From positions 62,001 through 126,000 of the forward strand of contig NZ_FOLE01000004.1 in assembly GCF_900112255.1 (NCBI RefSeq): 64,000 nucleotides of DNA, given 5' to 3'. Of the stretch, positions 27,385 to 36,615 are shown in pieces (within the stretch, counting starts at the first letter, position 1; every line of letters begins with the position of its first letter). The DNA comes from Flexibacter flexilis DSM 6793 (lineage in GTDB: Bacteria; Bacteroidota; Bacteroidia; Cytophagales; Flexibacteraceae). The translations under genes were made by a program, and so were the position numbers. Below the pieces are notes generated by a model that saw nothing but the letters and a program-made list of their open reading frames with translations, was not told the DNA's origin and did not search any database.

Positions 27385-28131
27385 ATGTTTATAGACGATT
27401 TTATTGAAGGCATACGCAGCTATCCCAAAGCATGGTTTTTTATTTCCCAACACAGACTTTGGCATTTTGTATTATGGACTGGGCTATTCAGTATAATACT
27501 CTGGTTATCAGGAATTTATGCAGCTTGGTGGCTGGCTGATGCACTGAACAATTACTTATTTTTGTGGTTTGGAGAAAACCTCTGGCAAGGCGGTTTGCTC
27601 AAGCAAATTGGGATAGTATTGTTGCTCATTCCGATAATAACGCTCATGCTCAAATTTTACAAATACTTTGTGCTATCCTTGTTTTCGCCCCTACTTTCCA
27701 TTATCGCCGAGAAAGTACAAGAGATTGATACACAACAAAAAAGCCCAACAGGAATACGCGTATTTTGGAATAATTTTATGCGTAGTTTGTACATGAATTT
27801 GCGTAGCCTTGTAGCCGAATTATTCCTGACAGCAGCTTGTTTTGTGATCGCCTTTATCCCGATTATCAATATTTTCACGCCATTGCTGCTGCTAACCGTG
27901 GACTCTTACTTTTGGGGTGCGGCTATGCTCGACTATCGGCACGAGTTTCATGGGCTGAACGGCAAGGACAGCATGGCCTGGACTAAAAAGCACAAGGGAT
28001 TGGCTATTGCCAACGGTATAGTTTGGAATTTTTTGTTACTGATACCCATAATCGGGGCATTGGTGGGCATCGTCTTGAGCGTAACGGCGGCAGGGCTTGC
28101 GGCCAATACTTTACAAAAGAAAGCAAGTTAA
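27385..28131 (+). CDS. EI24-domain integral membrane protein
   Basis: A 248-residue protein with four or more hydrophobic helices (about 25-55, 70-95, 145-175, 210-240). The opening FIDDFIEGIRSYPKAWFFI and the mid-protein FIPIINIFTPLLLLTVDSYFWG, followed by a paired-helix end, match the EI24/CysZ-like family. CysZ in Enterobacteria imports sulfate, but many EI24 proteins in Bacteroidota have no proven substrate. It begins 29 bases after the proB remnant and probably once shared its transcript; it must now use that promoter or one of its own. A hairpin follows the stop. Confidence 0.82.
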   Translation: MFIDDFIEGIRSYPKAWFFISQHRLWHFVLWTGLFSIILWLSGIYAAWWLADALNNYLFLWFGENLWQGGLLKQIGIVLLLIPIITLMLKFYKYFVLSLFSPLLSIIAEKVQEIDTQQKSPTGIRVFWNNFMRSLYMNLRSLVAELFLTAACFVIAFIPIINIFTPLLLLTVDSYFWGAAMLDYRHEFHGLNGKDSMAWTKKHKGLAIANGIVWNFLLLIPIIGALVGIVLSVTAAGLAANTLQKKAS

Positions 28132-28135
28132 GGCT

Positions 28136-28182
28136 TTGAAGCCCAATCGCATTACATAAAAAAATATGTGATTGGGCTTCAA
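28136..28182. terminator. hairpin between convergent genes
   Basis: TTGAAGCCCAATC / GATTGGGCTTCAA, a 13-bp perfect stem, lies between EI24 (plus) and the 95-aa gene (minus). There is no strong T run on either side, so termination is likely but not certain. Confidence 0.65.
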
Positions 28183-28191
28183 TAATTCATA

Positions 28192-28479
28192 TTAAATTTT
28201 TACTAAACGGTAATTTTCATTTGTGAAAATCTCGCCGTCTTCGCGCTTTACGCGGTAGGTAATGATACCATTTCGCTTCAAAAAAAGAGGCTGAATTACC
28301 GAACCTGTACAAACGTAAGTCTCGCCATCATAAATCTTCACAAAATCGCCAGTTTTGAGCGTAGATGTTTCATAAATGATGCGATTAACCACATCGGCAC
28401 GCTTCTGCATAAATTCACCGATTTTTTTGTCCATCTCAGCAATAAGCCTGAGTTTGTCCTCTGGAATGCTATGTGTCAT
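28192..28479 (-). CDS. small protein of unknown function (95 aa)
   Basis: A 95-residue soluble protein: an N-terminal helix (about 5-40) and then an SH3-like small beta barrel (TGDFVKIYDGETYVCTG, then a strand with IITYRVKREDGE). This arrangement resembles small helix-plus-barrel adaptor proteins, but I do not recognise a named family. It has a monocistronic setting, convergent with EI24. The composition looks coding. Function unknown. Confidence 0.7.
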   Translation of the reverse strand: MTHSIPEDKLRLIAEMDKKIGEFMQKRADVVNRIIYETSTLKTGDFVKIYDGETYVCTGSVIQPLFLKRNGIITYRVKREDGEIFTNENYRLVKI

Positions 28480-28655
28480 TTTTGTTAATCAATTAAAATT
28501 ATCAAACTTTCCTCTTTAGTAAAAAAACTACTACAATAAAAAATGTATATCCGCGAAAATACAACAAAAAACAATAAACTCATACGAGACCGCACAAAGT
28601 TTATGTTATTTTGTTGAATTTTTTCGCCATAACAAAGCACACTCATTGCACTTAT

Positions 28656-29474
28656 TTAACATAATGCAATAAGTTGGCTATAAATTTCGGCCAATAAGAC
28701 ATCGGCTCGCGCAGCCACTGCCACAATTTCCTCTATGTTTACAGATTGTAAATTATCAGGATCACACTCGTCGGTAAGTGCCGAAATCGCTGCGCAACGC
28801 AATCCCATCTGATGCCCAACAATCACTTCTGGCACTGTGGACATGCCCACCGCATCCGCGCCAATCATACGCAAAAAGCGATACTCCGCGCGGGTTTCCA
28901 ATTGAGGCCCAAGCACGGCCACGTACACGCCTTCGTGTATAGCAATACCTTTACTTTGTGCTATTTGCTTGATTTTATCGCATAAATCCGCCGAATAAGG
29001 TTGGCTCATGTCTGGAAAACGATCGCCAAACTCGTCTAAATGCTTGCCTACCAGCGGACTACTCCCCAGCAAATTGATGTGGTCGTTGAGCAACATTATT
29101 TCTCCTTTTTTGTAAGAAAGATTTAATGCACCTGCCGCATTAGACAATAATAAAGTTTTGATTCCCAGCCATTTCATTACGCGTATCGGGAACGTAATTT
29201 GCTGAAAAGTATGACCTTCGTACGCATGCATGCGGCCTTGCATCAACAAGACTTTGCGCCCTGCAATCGTACCATACAGCAAGCGGCCTTTGTGTTGCGC
29301 CACCGTAGCAGGTACAAAATTGGGGATTTCGGAATAGCTTACACTTACTTCTACTTCCATGCGCTCGGCCAACGCATTAAGGCCAGTACCCAACACTACG
29401 CCTACTTCTGGAGCTGTAATCCCTTTGCCGCGCAAAAATTCGGCAGTTTGTTCTATTTGTTCAATAATATTCAT
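28656..29474 (-). CDS. punA: purine nucleoside phosphorylase (trimeric type)
   Basis: A 272-residue PNP. VGVVLGTGLNALA carries the phosphate-binding glycine loop; MQGRMHAYEGH contains the conserved phosphate-site residues, and LLLSNAAGALN and VAVLGPQLETRAEYRFLR (substrate-site Glu) follow. ALTDECDPD near the C-terminus supplies the purine-base Asn/Asp position. It cleaves inosine and guanosine to free base and ribose 1-phosphate in purine salvage. It follows the EamA terminator at 29527-29562, so it is probably transcribed separately. Confidence 0.95.
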   Translation of the reverse strand: MNIIEQIEQTAEFLRGKGITAPEVGVVLGTGLNALAERMEVEVSVSYSEIPNFVPATVAQHKGRLLYGTIAGRKVLLMQGRMHAYEGHTFQQITFPIRVMKWLGIKTLLLSNAAGALNLSYKKGEIMLLNDHINLLGSSPLVGKHLDEFGDRFPDMSQPYSADLCDKIKQIAQSKGIAIHEGVYVAVLGPQLETRAEYRFLRMIGADAVGMSTVPEVIVGHQMGLRCAAISALTDECDPDNLQSVNIEEIVAVAARADVLLAEIYSQLIALC

Positions 29475-29526
29475 GTGATTTGGGGCAAATTGGTGTTTTT
29501 ATTTCACCATTTTACAAAATTTATCT

Positions 29527-29562
29527 AAAAAAAAGCCGCACAATCGACTAGCTATGGCGGCT
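29527..29562 (-). terminator. terminator after the EamA transporter gene
   Basis: On the minus strand AGCCGC / GCGGCT with flanking pairs, followed by eight T residues. Confidence 0.85.
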
Positions 29563-29607
29563 AATGTAATAGGTTTTTATTTGATAAGTAATAACACTTT
29601 CAGAAAA

Positions 29608-30498
29608 TCAGGACGCAATCAGCACAATGGCCAGCACCGCCAAAGCCAAGCCCAATTTGTTCAGCAAAAGAAGTTTTTCTTTGAAAGCAAACATGGCCAC
29701 CACCGCCGAAACCAAAATTACACCAATATTGGCCACAGGATACACAAACGCACCATCATTGTTGTAAGCGTGCAAGGCTTTTAGCAAAAAATAAACCGAA
29801 AAATAGTTAGGAATCCCCAGCACCAAACCGCCCACCAAATTGCGCAAAGCCAATTTTTCTTGCCCAGTTACCAGACGAATCCCAACCCAAGCAACACCCA
29901 AGCAAGCCGCCATCGCAAACAAAGTACATGAAAATAATGCCCTGTCCGCATCCGAATGCAAATGCGTGTTACTAGTATAAGCAAAAAGCGTGTCTATCAT
30001 GCCGCTGCCCACAAAAACGCCCACAGGCAACAGTACCATTTGCCAAACAGGAATTTGTGATTGCTGTTGCGCCGTCTGCTCCTTCACGGAAGCCAACACC
30101 ACCGCCGCAATAGCCAACACGACCCCCAAATAATTAGGCCAAGTGTAATGTTCGGCGGTTCTAAAAATAAAAATAGCGGCAAGCACAGGCATCACCATCG
30201 CAATTTTGGCGGCGACAGAGGCCACCGTAAGCCCAATGCGTTGGGTGGTGAGAGCCACCAAATAAAATATCGAAATAAATAAAAAACCTAAGATTAAGCC
30301 CCAAACTATCCACTCGGAGGCATTTCGTACCGAATGTTCTACGGCACTCATATCATCAATAAAAAACAAGCTTTCGATAAGACAAACGATATAATTTATC
30401 ACTAAAGCCTGTATCGTAGAAACATTGTATTTTTGGTACAAACTAAAAATAACAAAAAAAGAACTTGTTAGTAAAATGCTGATTATTAGGTATATCAT
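29608..30498 (-). CDS. EamA-family (DMT) transporter
   Basis: A 296-residue membrane protein with about ten hydrophobic helices, arranged as two five-helix repeats as in drug/metabolite transporters. The C-terminal repeat ends GVILVSAVVAMFAFKEKLLLLNKLGLALAVLAIVL, the usual EamA ending with a conserved Glu-Lys pair (split by a glycine-rich stretch). The substrate cannot be predicted; metabolite or amino-acid export is common. It is 95 bases after nadD on the same strand and may be the last gene of that unit, or separate. Confidence 0.88.
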   Translation of the reverse strand: MIYLIISILLTSSFFVIFSLYQKYNVSTIQALVINYIVCLIESLFFIDDMSAVEHSVRNASEWIVWGLILGFLFISIFYLVALTTQRIGLTVASVAAKIAMVMPVLAAIFIFRTAEHYTWPNYLGVVLAIAAVVLASVKEQTAQQQSQIPVWQMVLLPVGVFVGSGMIDTLFAYTSNTHLHSDADRALFSCTLFAMAACLGVAWVGIRLVTGQEKLALRNLVGGLVLGIPNYFSVYFLLKALHAYNNDGAFVYPVANIGVILVSAVVAMFAFKEKLLLLNKLGLALAVLAIVLIAS

Positions 30499-30593
30499 AA
30501 ATAGTTTTTAATAAATAAAGACAAAACAATGCTTTCGCCCAGCCCATTTGGGGGCGCGAATAAACACATTTTGACGCAGAAAAAAGGAGGTAT

Positions 30594-31166
30594 TTACAAA
30601 TAAAATTTCTTCTGAAGCAAGTAATGCTCTACTTCTTGCGGCACTAAATAGCGGACAGATGCACCCAACCGCAAACATTTACGAATAAACGTAGCAGAAA
30701 TATCTAGCAGCGGTGCTTCTACCATGCGTACGCGTTCGTGCATTTGCAAATCCGAAGGCTTCGACTGCGGACGCGGATACACATACAAGCCAAACTCATC
30801 AAGTATCTGTTGGGCATTTTTCCACTTCGGAAAATCGGCCAAATTGTCCCCGCCAATAATCAAAACAAAATCGTGTTTTGGGTATTTTTGGCGCAAAAGC
30901 AATAGCGTATCAATGGTATAACTTGGGCGTGTCATGGCAAATTCTACGTCCGACACTGAAAAATTAGCATTATCAAAAATGGCTTTTTCGACCATATCAA
31001 GGCGGTCGAACTCATGCAGCAAATCCTTTTGTTTCTTGAAAGGATTCTGAGGCGAAACAATAAACCAAACACGGTCTAAATCAGTGGTTTCTACCATCGT
31101 GTTGGCTACAATCAAATGCCCAATATGAATGGGATTGAAAGAGCCGAAAAAAAGTCCTATTTTCAT
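30594..31166 (-). CDS. nadD: nicotinate-nucleotide adenylyltransferase
   Basis: A 190-residue NaMN adenylyltransferase. GLFFGSFNPIHIGHLIVANT holds the (H/T)xGH nucleotidyltransferase motif, and LLDISATFIRKCLRLG near residue 155 is the ISSTxIR-type motif. The middle has FVLIIGGDNLADFPKWK, typical of NadD. It makes nicotinate adenine dinucleotide in NAD synthesis; nadE lies at 46-48 kb. It is 36 bases after the MORN-repeat gene, so the NUDIX, MORN and nadD genes are probably one operon. Confidence 0.96.
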   Translation of the reverse strand: MKIGLFFGSFNPIHIGHLIVANTMVETTDLDRVWFIVSPQNPFKKQKDLLHEFDRLDMVEKAIFDNANFSVSDVEFAMTRPSYTIDTLLLLRQKYPKHDFVLIIGGDNLADFPKWKNAQQILDEFGLYVYPRPQSKPSDLQMHERVRMVEAPLLDISATFIRKCLRLGASVRYLVPQEVEHYLLQKKFYL

Positions 31167-31202
31167 ATAAAAACAAACTAATAGTCTATTAGACCATTAT
31201 TT

Positions 31203-33083
31203 TTAATCAAAAACACCATGTTTGCTATACAGCAAGCCGATCGAAAAACCAAAGCGTAACGGAAACGAATATTTGCTGGTGCGCACTTGCTGAAAAACCA
31301 ATGCATCAGGGACATTCGTTTGGCGATAAGCCGCCGCAATGCCTGCATACATATCCGCGGAAAGCGTTAAATGCCGACTCAATGTCCAAAAAAGGCGATT
31401 CCCTGCCGTAACAGCCAACTCTATCCTAGTTTCATTGGCCTTATACTCTTTGTAATAAGAGGTTAAAGAGTCTGTCATTTCTGTTACTTTCGCCGAATAA
31501 TCTACCTGCGAGAAACGCACTTCCTGCGAAATATAAAAACTACCTGCGCCTCCATTAGGGTGGTAAAGTTTTTGTCTGAAATCTACATTAAAGCCATTTT
31601 TATACAACCTATCGGGCTGAATAGTGCCACCATGTTCGCTAAAAAACGGATTGCGCAAAACCGTATAACGCAACTCATAACCCAAACGCTCATGCCAATA
31701 ATATTCTATACTGATGGGCAATTCATTGAACATAATCGGCAGCGGATTGAACGAAAGCATTAACCCTTTCGACTCATTGATGCGTTTTACAAAATAGCGA
31801 GGCAAACGTTTCTTTTGAATAAAATCAGGCTTTCCCGTCGGTTTTACGTGTACCACAGGAAGTGGCTTCACCGTATCGGCAGGAGCCGGATTATGTTTAC
31901 TTACAGGCAATTCTTTATTATAAAAAGTTTTGTAATAGCCTGCAAATGAACCATCTTCGTTATACAATGACCACTGCCCTACTTTCTGGCCATCTTTGAG
32001 CTTGCCAGTCATTTTGATTGTGCCGTTTCGGTACATTCCTTTATACAAACCTTCGCCATTGAGGTATTCGCAACGACCTTCTACTACGCCATCCTCATAA
32101 TAATAGGTCCAAAGGCCGTGATTTTTGCCATTTTGCAAATATCCTTCTATCCGTAATTTACCATTGTCGTAATATTCTTTGTAAGGCCCATTTCCATTCT
32201 CAAAAAAGCCCTCGCCCATGAATTTACCAGACTCATAATACAGCCGCCAATGGCCTTGTTTTTGTCCTTTTTGCTGTTGGCCTTCCGAACTGAGTTTGCC
32301 CGACTCATAATAATATTTCCAGTTGCCGTCTAGCTCGCCATTGCTATATGCACCTTCGCTAGCCAACACGCCATTTGCATGATAGAATCGCCAATTCCCT
32401 TGTTTTACGCCATTTTTTTCCAAACCTTCGGCTTTGAGTTTTCCGTTTTCATGGAAATACTGCCATAGGCTATCGCTCTTCCCGTTGTCAATAATGCCTT
32501 GCATTTTGGGTTCGCCAGTATCATAGACTTCCTTATAAAAACCACGCCCGCGCACATAAAGCGCAGTTGCTTTTTTATTTCCATTTTCGTAATAATACGT
32601 CCAAAGGCCTTCATTTTTGCCGTCTTCAATAATGCCTTCGCTCTTGGCATTTCCATTTTCATAATAAAATGCCCAAAGACCAATTTTTTGGCCATCGCGC
32701 ATCATACCTTTACGGCTCAATTTGCCATTTTCATAAAAATATTTCCAAGATTCTTGTTGCACGCCATTACGCAGCGTGCCCTTCATTTTGGGTTTTCCGT
32801 TTTCATAAAAATACTCCCAATAACCCGTCGTTTTGCCTTTGGTATATTGGCCTTGCGTTTTGGTTTGGCCATTATAGTAATACTCCACAAAATCGCCGTG
32901 TTGTATGCTGGGCTTATTTTGCATTACAAAATAAACTTGCTTGGGTTTATGTTTAGCCTTGTCATAATATTCCACCATTCGTTTGGTAGGAATATTGGCA
33001 GCCGTATGCTGAGCCATTGTATTTTGTACAATCGCCCACAGCATTACTACCAACAAACAAGTTATAATATTTTTATCTCTCAT
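31203..33083 (-). CDS. MORN-type (YwqK-like) repeat protein fused to an outer-membrane-like barrel
   Basis: A 626-residue protein. After a signal peptide (residues 8-24, cleavage after MAQ) come about 14 tandem units of roughly 23 residues (63-390), each with a YxENGK core and a KxEG/KMxG-type turn ending in G-W-Y-like residues. These are MORN_2 repeats, as in YwqK-type proteins. Residues 400-420 are Pro/Lys-rich, and the last ~200 residues look like an outer-membrane beta barrel with alternating aromatic strands, ending near GLLYSKHG. I do not recognise this combination by name. Its start overlaps the NUDIX gene by 11 bases and nadD follows 36 bases downstream. Confidence 0.85.
   Translation of the reverse strand: MRDKNIITCLLVVMLWAIVQNTMAQHTAANIPTKRMVEYYDKAKHKPKQVYFVMQNKPSIQHGDFVEYYYNGQTKTQGQYTKGKTTGYWEYFYENGKPKMKGTLRNGVQQESWKYFYENGKLSRKGMMRDGQKIGLWAFYYENGNAKSEGIIEDGKNEGLWTYYYENGNKKATALYVRGRGFYKEVYDTGEPKMQGIIDNGKSDSLWQYFHENGKLKAEGLEKNGVKQGNWRFYHANGVLASEGAYSNGELDGNWKYYYESGKLSSEGQQQKGQKQGHWRLYYESGKFMGEGFFENGNGPYKEYYDNGKLRIEGYLQNGKNHGLWTYYYEDGVVEGRCEYLNGEGLYKGMYRNGTIKMTGKLKDGQKVGQWSLYNEDGSFAGYYKTFYNKELPVSKHNPAPADTVKPLPVVHVKPTGKPDFIQKKRLPRYFVKRINESKGLMLSFNPLPIMFNELPISIEYYWHERLGYELRYTVLRNPFFSEHGGTIQPDRLYKNGFNVDFRQKLYHPNGGAGSFYISQEVRFSQVDYSAKVTEMTDSLTSYYKEYKANETRIELAVTAGNRLFWTLSRHLTLSADMYAGIAAAYRQTNVPDALVFQQVRTSKYSFPLRFGFSIGLLYSKHGVFD
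31914..32897 (-). repeat. tandem MORN_2-type repeat block inside CDS 31203-33083
   Basis: About 14 units of 20-24 codons encode residues 63-390. Cores such as YFYENGK, YYYENGN, YYYESGK and YYDNGK recur at regular spacing. The repeats are in protein sequence and do not form exact DNA direct repeats, so this is not a CRISPR array. Confidence 0.88.
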
Positions 33084-33531
33084 AATAAAAGCCTTCTATT
33101 CCTGCGGCTTTGAGTCCTTTTTCGATAATATTGTCATGGTCTGTCGCCAATATTGGTAACTGATTTACAGCAAACCATGCTGCATTGGCTGCATCGTCGG
33201 CGGCTTGGGGTTGATGTTGCACAGTGGCAAAACCATAAAACGCAATAGAAATGTTACGGCCTCTTGGATCGCGATGCAAATCGCCAAAAGCATGAAATTG
33301 TGTTAGTTCAATACCTTCCAAGCCTGTTTCCTCTCTCAATTCGCGGACTGCACCCTCTTCGAGCGTTTCTTCCATTTCTAAAAAGCCACCAGGACAAGCC
33401 CACGTACCTTTATATGGTTCTTTTTTTCGCTGAATCAATAGCACTTCTGCTTGCAAATTTTCAGATAATTTCCTGATAATAAGCGCATCAACACAAACCA
33501 TTGGGCGCGGATATTCGTAGCAATAACTCAT
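33073..33531 (-). CDS. NUDIX hydrolase
   Basis: From the ATG at 33531 this is a 152-residue NUDIX protein beginning MSYCYEYPRP, a start common in Bacteroidota NUDIX enzymes; an upstream Met at 33591 would add 20 poorly conserved residues. The NUDIX box GGFLEMEETLEEGAVRELREE-TGL is intact, with the REExEE-type Glu metal ligands. It probably hydrolyses a nucleoside diphosphate derivative; being in the same operon as nadD, an ADP-ribose or NAD-related substrate is plausible but inferred. Its end overlaps the MORN gene start. Confidence 0.9.
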   Translation of the reverse strand: MSYCYEYPRPMVCVDALIIRKLSENLQAEVLLIQRKKEPYKGTWACPGGFLEMEETLEEGAVRELREETGLEGIELTQFHAFGDLHRDPRGRNISIAFYGFATVQHQPQAADDAANAAWFAVNQLPILATDHDNIIEKGLKAAGIEGFYYER

Positions 33532-33915
33532 AAATAATTCGGCAGAATACACCTCGTTATAAAACGCGAATTTGTACAAAAAAAACGACAACTACCTGAT
33601 TTTATTTAGAGAAACAATCCTTTTTTAGCCCTATAAAATAATTTTAACAAGAAACACTACAGTCTCAAGACTTCTCTTCACAGAACGATTTCACAAAAAA
33701 ACAATGCAAAACCCATTTCCCTTTTTTGGTTGTTATTTTAAGGATCGACTATCCCTAAATTTACCTTAATTTTTGATTTTTTGGCACATTATCCCCCAAA
33801 AGCCCCTAACTTTGGCCTATTATCGAAGTAAACGTTTGTTTCATCTAAAATTTTGAACAAAAAACACGCGCCAAGCACTTGGCCACCAGTGTCTTTCTGT
33901 TCTGTTTTGTGTACC
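33532..33915. other. 384-base divergent intergenic region
   Basis: AT-rich spacer between the NUDIX gene (minus) and the FAH hydrolase (plus). TAACTTTG at 33807-33814 matches the -7 consensus, with TTTG at 33780-33783 but a 23-base spacer; it points towards the FAH gene. I see no gene here. Confidence 0.5.
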
Positions 33916-34527
33916 ATGAAAATATTTGCCATAGGCCGCAATTACGCCGACCACGTAAAAGAACTTAACAACGAACGCCCAGAATCGCCAGTGGTTTTTA
34001 TGAAACCTGACACGGCTCTCTTGCGCGAAAATGCGCCTTTTTATTACCCTGATTTCAGCCAAGACGTTCACCACGAAGTAGAAATCGTGCTCAAAGTTTG
34101 CAAAGAAGGCAAGCACATCGACGAAAAATTTGCCCACAAATACTACGACGAACTGGCCATCGGCATCGACTTTACGGCGCGAGACCTGCAACAAAAACTC
34201 AAAGAAAAGGGCTTGCCTTGGGAAATTGCCAAAGGTTTTAATGGTTCTGCGCCTGTTTCTAATTTCGTGCCAGTGAGTCAATTTACTGATTTGCAAAATA
34301 TTAACTTTAGTTTGAATGTAAACGGCCAGTTGCGCCAACAAGGAAATACGCAAATGATGATGTATCGTTTCGATTACATCGTTTCGTATTTGTCCAAATT
34401 CTTTACGCTCAAAAAAGGCGACCTTATTTTTACGGGAACACCCGCAGGCGTTGCACCCGTGCAGATTGGCGACCGATTGGAAGCGGCCATCGAGGGCGAA
34501 GTAATGCTCGACTTTTTGGTAAAATAA
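33916..34527 (+). CDS. fumarylacetoacetate hydrolase family protein
   Basis: From ATG 33916 this is a 203-residue single-domain FAH protein, beginning MKIFAIGRNYADHVKEL; the 21 residues before it in the longer reading look non-coding. VVFMKPDTALL and the metal-binding acidic set in HHEVEIVLKV and then YYDELAIGIDFTARD fit the YisK/FAHD1-like family, and FTGTPAGVAPVQIGD is the usual C-terminal block. Members act as acylpyruvate hydrolases or oxaloacetate decarboxylases with Mg; which one cannot be told here. A terminator follows. Confidence 0.92.
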   Translation: MKIFAIGRNYADHVKELNNERPESPVVFMKPDTALLRENAPFYYPDFSQDVHHEVEIVLKVCKEGKHIDEKFAHKYYDELAIGIDFTARDLQQKLKEKGLPWEIAKGFNGSAPVSNFVPVSQFTDLQNINFSLNVNGQLRQQGNTQMMMYRFDYIVSYLSKFFTLKKGDLIFTGTPAGVAPVQIGDRLEAAIEGEVMLDFLVK

Positions 34528-34583
34528 AATCCTGATTTTGTAGGTAGTTTAAATTTCTTTCAAACTTACTTTTTTCTCATATT

Positions 34584-34632
34584 TCCCAACGGCAAAGCCC
34601 TGTATGTCAGCGGTTTTGCTGTTGGGGTTTTT
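34584..34632 (+). terminator. terminator after the FAH gene
   Basis: CCCAACGGCAAA / TTTGCTGTTGGG forms a long stem with one mismatch, followed by five T residues, 56 bases after the stop and 10 bases before the next ATG. Confidence 0.75.
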
Positions 34633-34641
34633 CTGCTTATT

Positions 34642-36558
34642 ATGAAGTATTCGGTAAGAGCTATTTTGTTGATTTTCTGTTGGTTAGGTGTAAATATGGC
34701 TCAAGCGCAAATGGTTTCGCGCTATCCCCAAAACTATTTTATGTATCCCATCAACCCTGGCCAAGCCACTTCCCTTACTGGCAACATGGGCGAGTTGCGC
34801 ACCAACCACTATCACGGCGGTTTGGATATTCGGACGGGTTGGGCGAGCGGCTTGCCTGTGTACGCTGCCGCCGATGGCTACGTGCAGCGTGTGGAAGTGG
34901 ATACGCGCGGCTACGGCAATGTGATTTATTTGCGCCACCCCAACGGCCTGACGACGGTTTATGCGCATTTGCAAGAATTTTCAGAACCATTGGCCGAATA
35001 CGTGCGTTCGCGCCAATACGAACGCGAAACTTTCGAGATAGATTTATTTCCCAACAAAAATGAAATTAACTTCAAAAAAGGCGAAGTAATTGCCATTTCG
35101 GGCAATACGGGCGGTTCGGGCGGCCCGCACCTGCATTTTGAAATTCGGGATTCGTTGAATAACATTCTAAACCCAATGCTTTTTGGGTTTAAGGAAATTA
35201 CCGATACGCAACGCCCCTATTTCGGGAAAATGGCCATTAAAACCCTTGACATCAACGCCCGCGTAAATGATGCTTTTGGCCGTGCCGAATTTTTTACCAA
35301 ACGCATCGACCAAGACGAATACGCCATCGCCAAACCCGTGAAAGTACACGGCAAAATTGGGGTGGAAGTTGTCGTGCGCGACCGCATCAACAACGGTTCG
35401 CAACGTGCGGGCATTACCTGCTTGGAAGTGCGCTTGGATGGCCGAGAAGTTTTTTATCACAGCCTCGAAACTTTCCATTTCGATGAGTCGGGAACAATAA
35501 ATGTACTCATTGATTATGAGCATTATAGAATTTCAGGGGAGCGTTTTCAGCGTTGTTATTTGGCCGACGGCCACCCCGAAAAACCCGAACGCGACGACGA
35601 CAAAATGGGTTATATTACCATCAAAGACACGTTGCCGCATACGCTTATGATTAGTGCTTGGGACGCAAATCGCAACGGCACACACCTCAACGTAATGTTG
35701 CAGGGCGCAAACCCAAAACCCAACCTCAAACTTGCGCCTGTTTTGGGCGTGCTAAAGCCGCGTTTGCAAAAGCATCAACTTTTTGAAAATACACTGAAAA
35801 TGAGTGTTTTGAATAGCAAAAAAGATTTCTTAACGCTTTTTTCGGGCAAAAAACAATTTCGCGTCCCGCTTAGCTACGTGAAAGAAAAAGAAGCAGTGTT
35901 TTTGTGGGATATGCGACGCGGTTTGCCCGATTCGGTGCGCTCGGACACGGTTACTTTGTATCGTTTTCATTTCAAACAAGTAATTCCCCCGAACAAAAGC
36001 CTACAATTTTTGTTGGGTGCGCTCAGGCTACAAACCAAACAAATAGTGCTGTTCGACACGCTGTATTTGGAAATGCAACACAACGAACCTGAAGGCACCA
36101 TTACCATTAACAACCCGCTGATTCCTCTTATCAGTGCCATGAAATTGGGCTTTAAACCCGTAAAAGAAGTATTCGACCGCAGCAAAACGGCGGTTTATAT
36201 GGAAACTTTCTCCAAAAAATTAAAATATGTCGGGGGAATTTGGGAAGGCGATGCCATTAGTTTTATGACCAAATCGCTGGGGCGTTTCAGGTTGGCAACC
36301 GACTCCATTCCGCCCAAAATCAAGCCTGCGGTTATCTCGCGCAATGCCATTCGCGTACACATTTACGATAATTTGTCGGGCATAAAAAGTTTTAGGGCAA
36401 TGCTCAACGGCCAATGGTTGCTGATGACCTACGAACACAAACAGAATTTGTTGTTTGCCGAACCGCGCCAAAAAGGAATGCCACTTTCGGGCGATTTTGT
36501 GCTCACCGTTACCGACAACGCAGGCAACATCACCGAAATAAAACGAAATATTCAGTAA
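34642..36558 (+). CDS. M23-family (LytM-type) metallopeptidase
   Basis: A 638-residue secreted protein. Signal peptide residues 5-22 (cleavage after AQA). The LytM core is near the N-terminus: His58 and Asp62 in HYHGGLD, His109 in VYAHLQ, and His163/His165 in GPHLHFE are the expected zinc and catalytic residues. It should cleave peptidoglycan cross-links or act as a scaffold. The remaining ~450 residues are beta-rich, with an Ig-like or adhesion look, and are not assigned. It is followed closely by a terminator and a GNAT gene. Confidence 0.92.
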   Translation: MKYSVRAILLIFCWLGVNMAQAQMVSRYPQNYFMYPINPGQATSLTGNMGELRTNHYHGGLDIRTGWASGLPVYAAADGYVQRVEVDTRGYGNVIYLRHPNGLTTVYAHLQEFSEPLAEYVRSRQYERETFEIDLFPNKNEINFKKGEVIAISGNTGGSGGPHLHFEIRDSLNNILNPMLFGFKEITDTQRPYFGKMAIKTLDINARVNDAFGRAEFFTKRIDQDEYAIAKPVKVHGKIGVEVVVRDRINNGSQRAGITCLEVRLDGREVFYHSLETFHFDESGTINVLIDYEHYRISGERFQRCYLADGHPEKPERDDDKMGYITIKDTLPHTLMISAWDANRNGTHLNVMLQGANPKPNLKLAPVLGVLKPRLQKHQLFENTLKMSVLNSKKDFLTLFSGKKQFRVPLSYVKEKEAVFLWDMRRGLPDSVRSDTVTLYRFHFKQVIPPNKSLQFLLGALRLQTKQIVLFDTLYLEMQHNEPEGTITINNPLIPLISAMKLGFKPVKEVFDRSKTAVYMETFSKKLKYVGGIWEGDAISFMTKSLGRFRLATDSIPPKIKPAVISRNAIRVHIYDNLSGIKSFRAMLNGQWLLMTYEHKQNLLFAEPRQKGMPLSGDFVLTVTDNAGNITEIKRNIQ

Positions 36559-36572
36559 TTTTTAAGAAAGGA

Positions 36573-36600
36573 AAAACCGCTGATAATCTCGGCGGTTTTG
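36573..36600 (+). terminator. terminator after the M23 peptidase
   Basis: AACCGC / GCGGTT stem with A/T flanks and a short T run, 15 bases after the stop codon. Confidence 0.7.
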
Positions 36601-36615
36601 TTCATTTAATGCTAT

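Noticed and set aside
29475-29607. Possible small RNA gene between punA and the EamA gene
   Set aside because: The only structure is the EamA terminator hairpin; nothing else is visible.
31914-32897. Regular repeats resembling a CRISPR array
   Set aside because: The repeat unit is at protein level (about 23 residues), differs in DNA sequence between copies, and lies inside one open frame.
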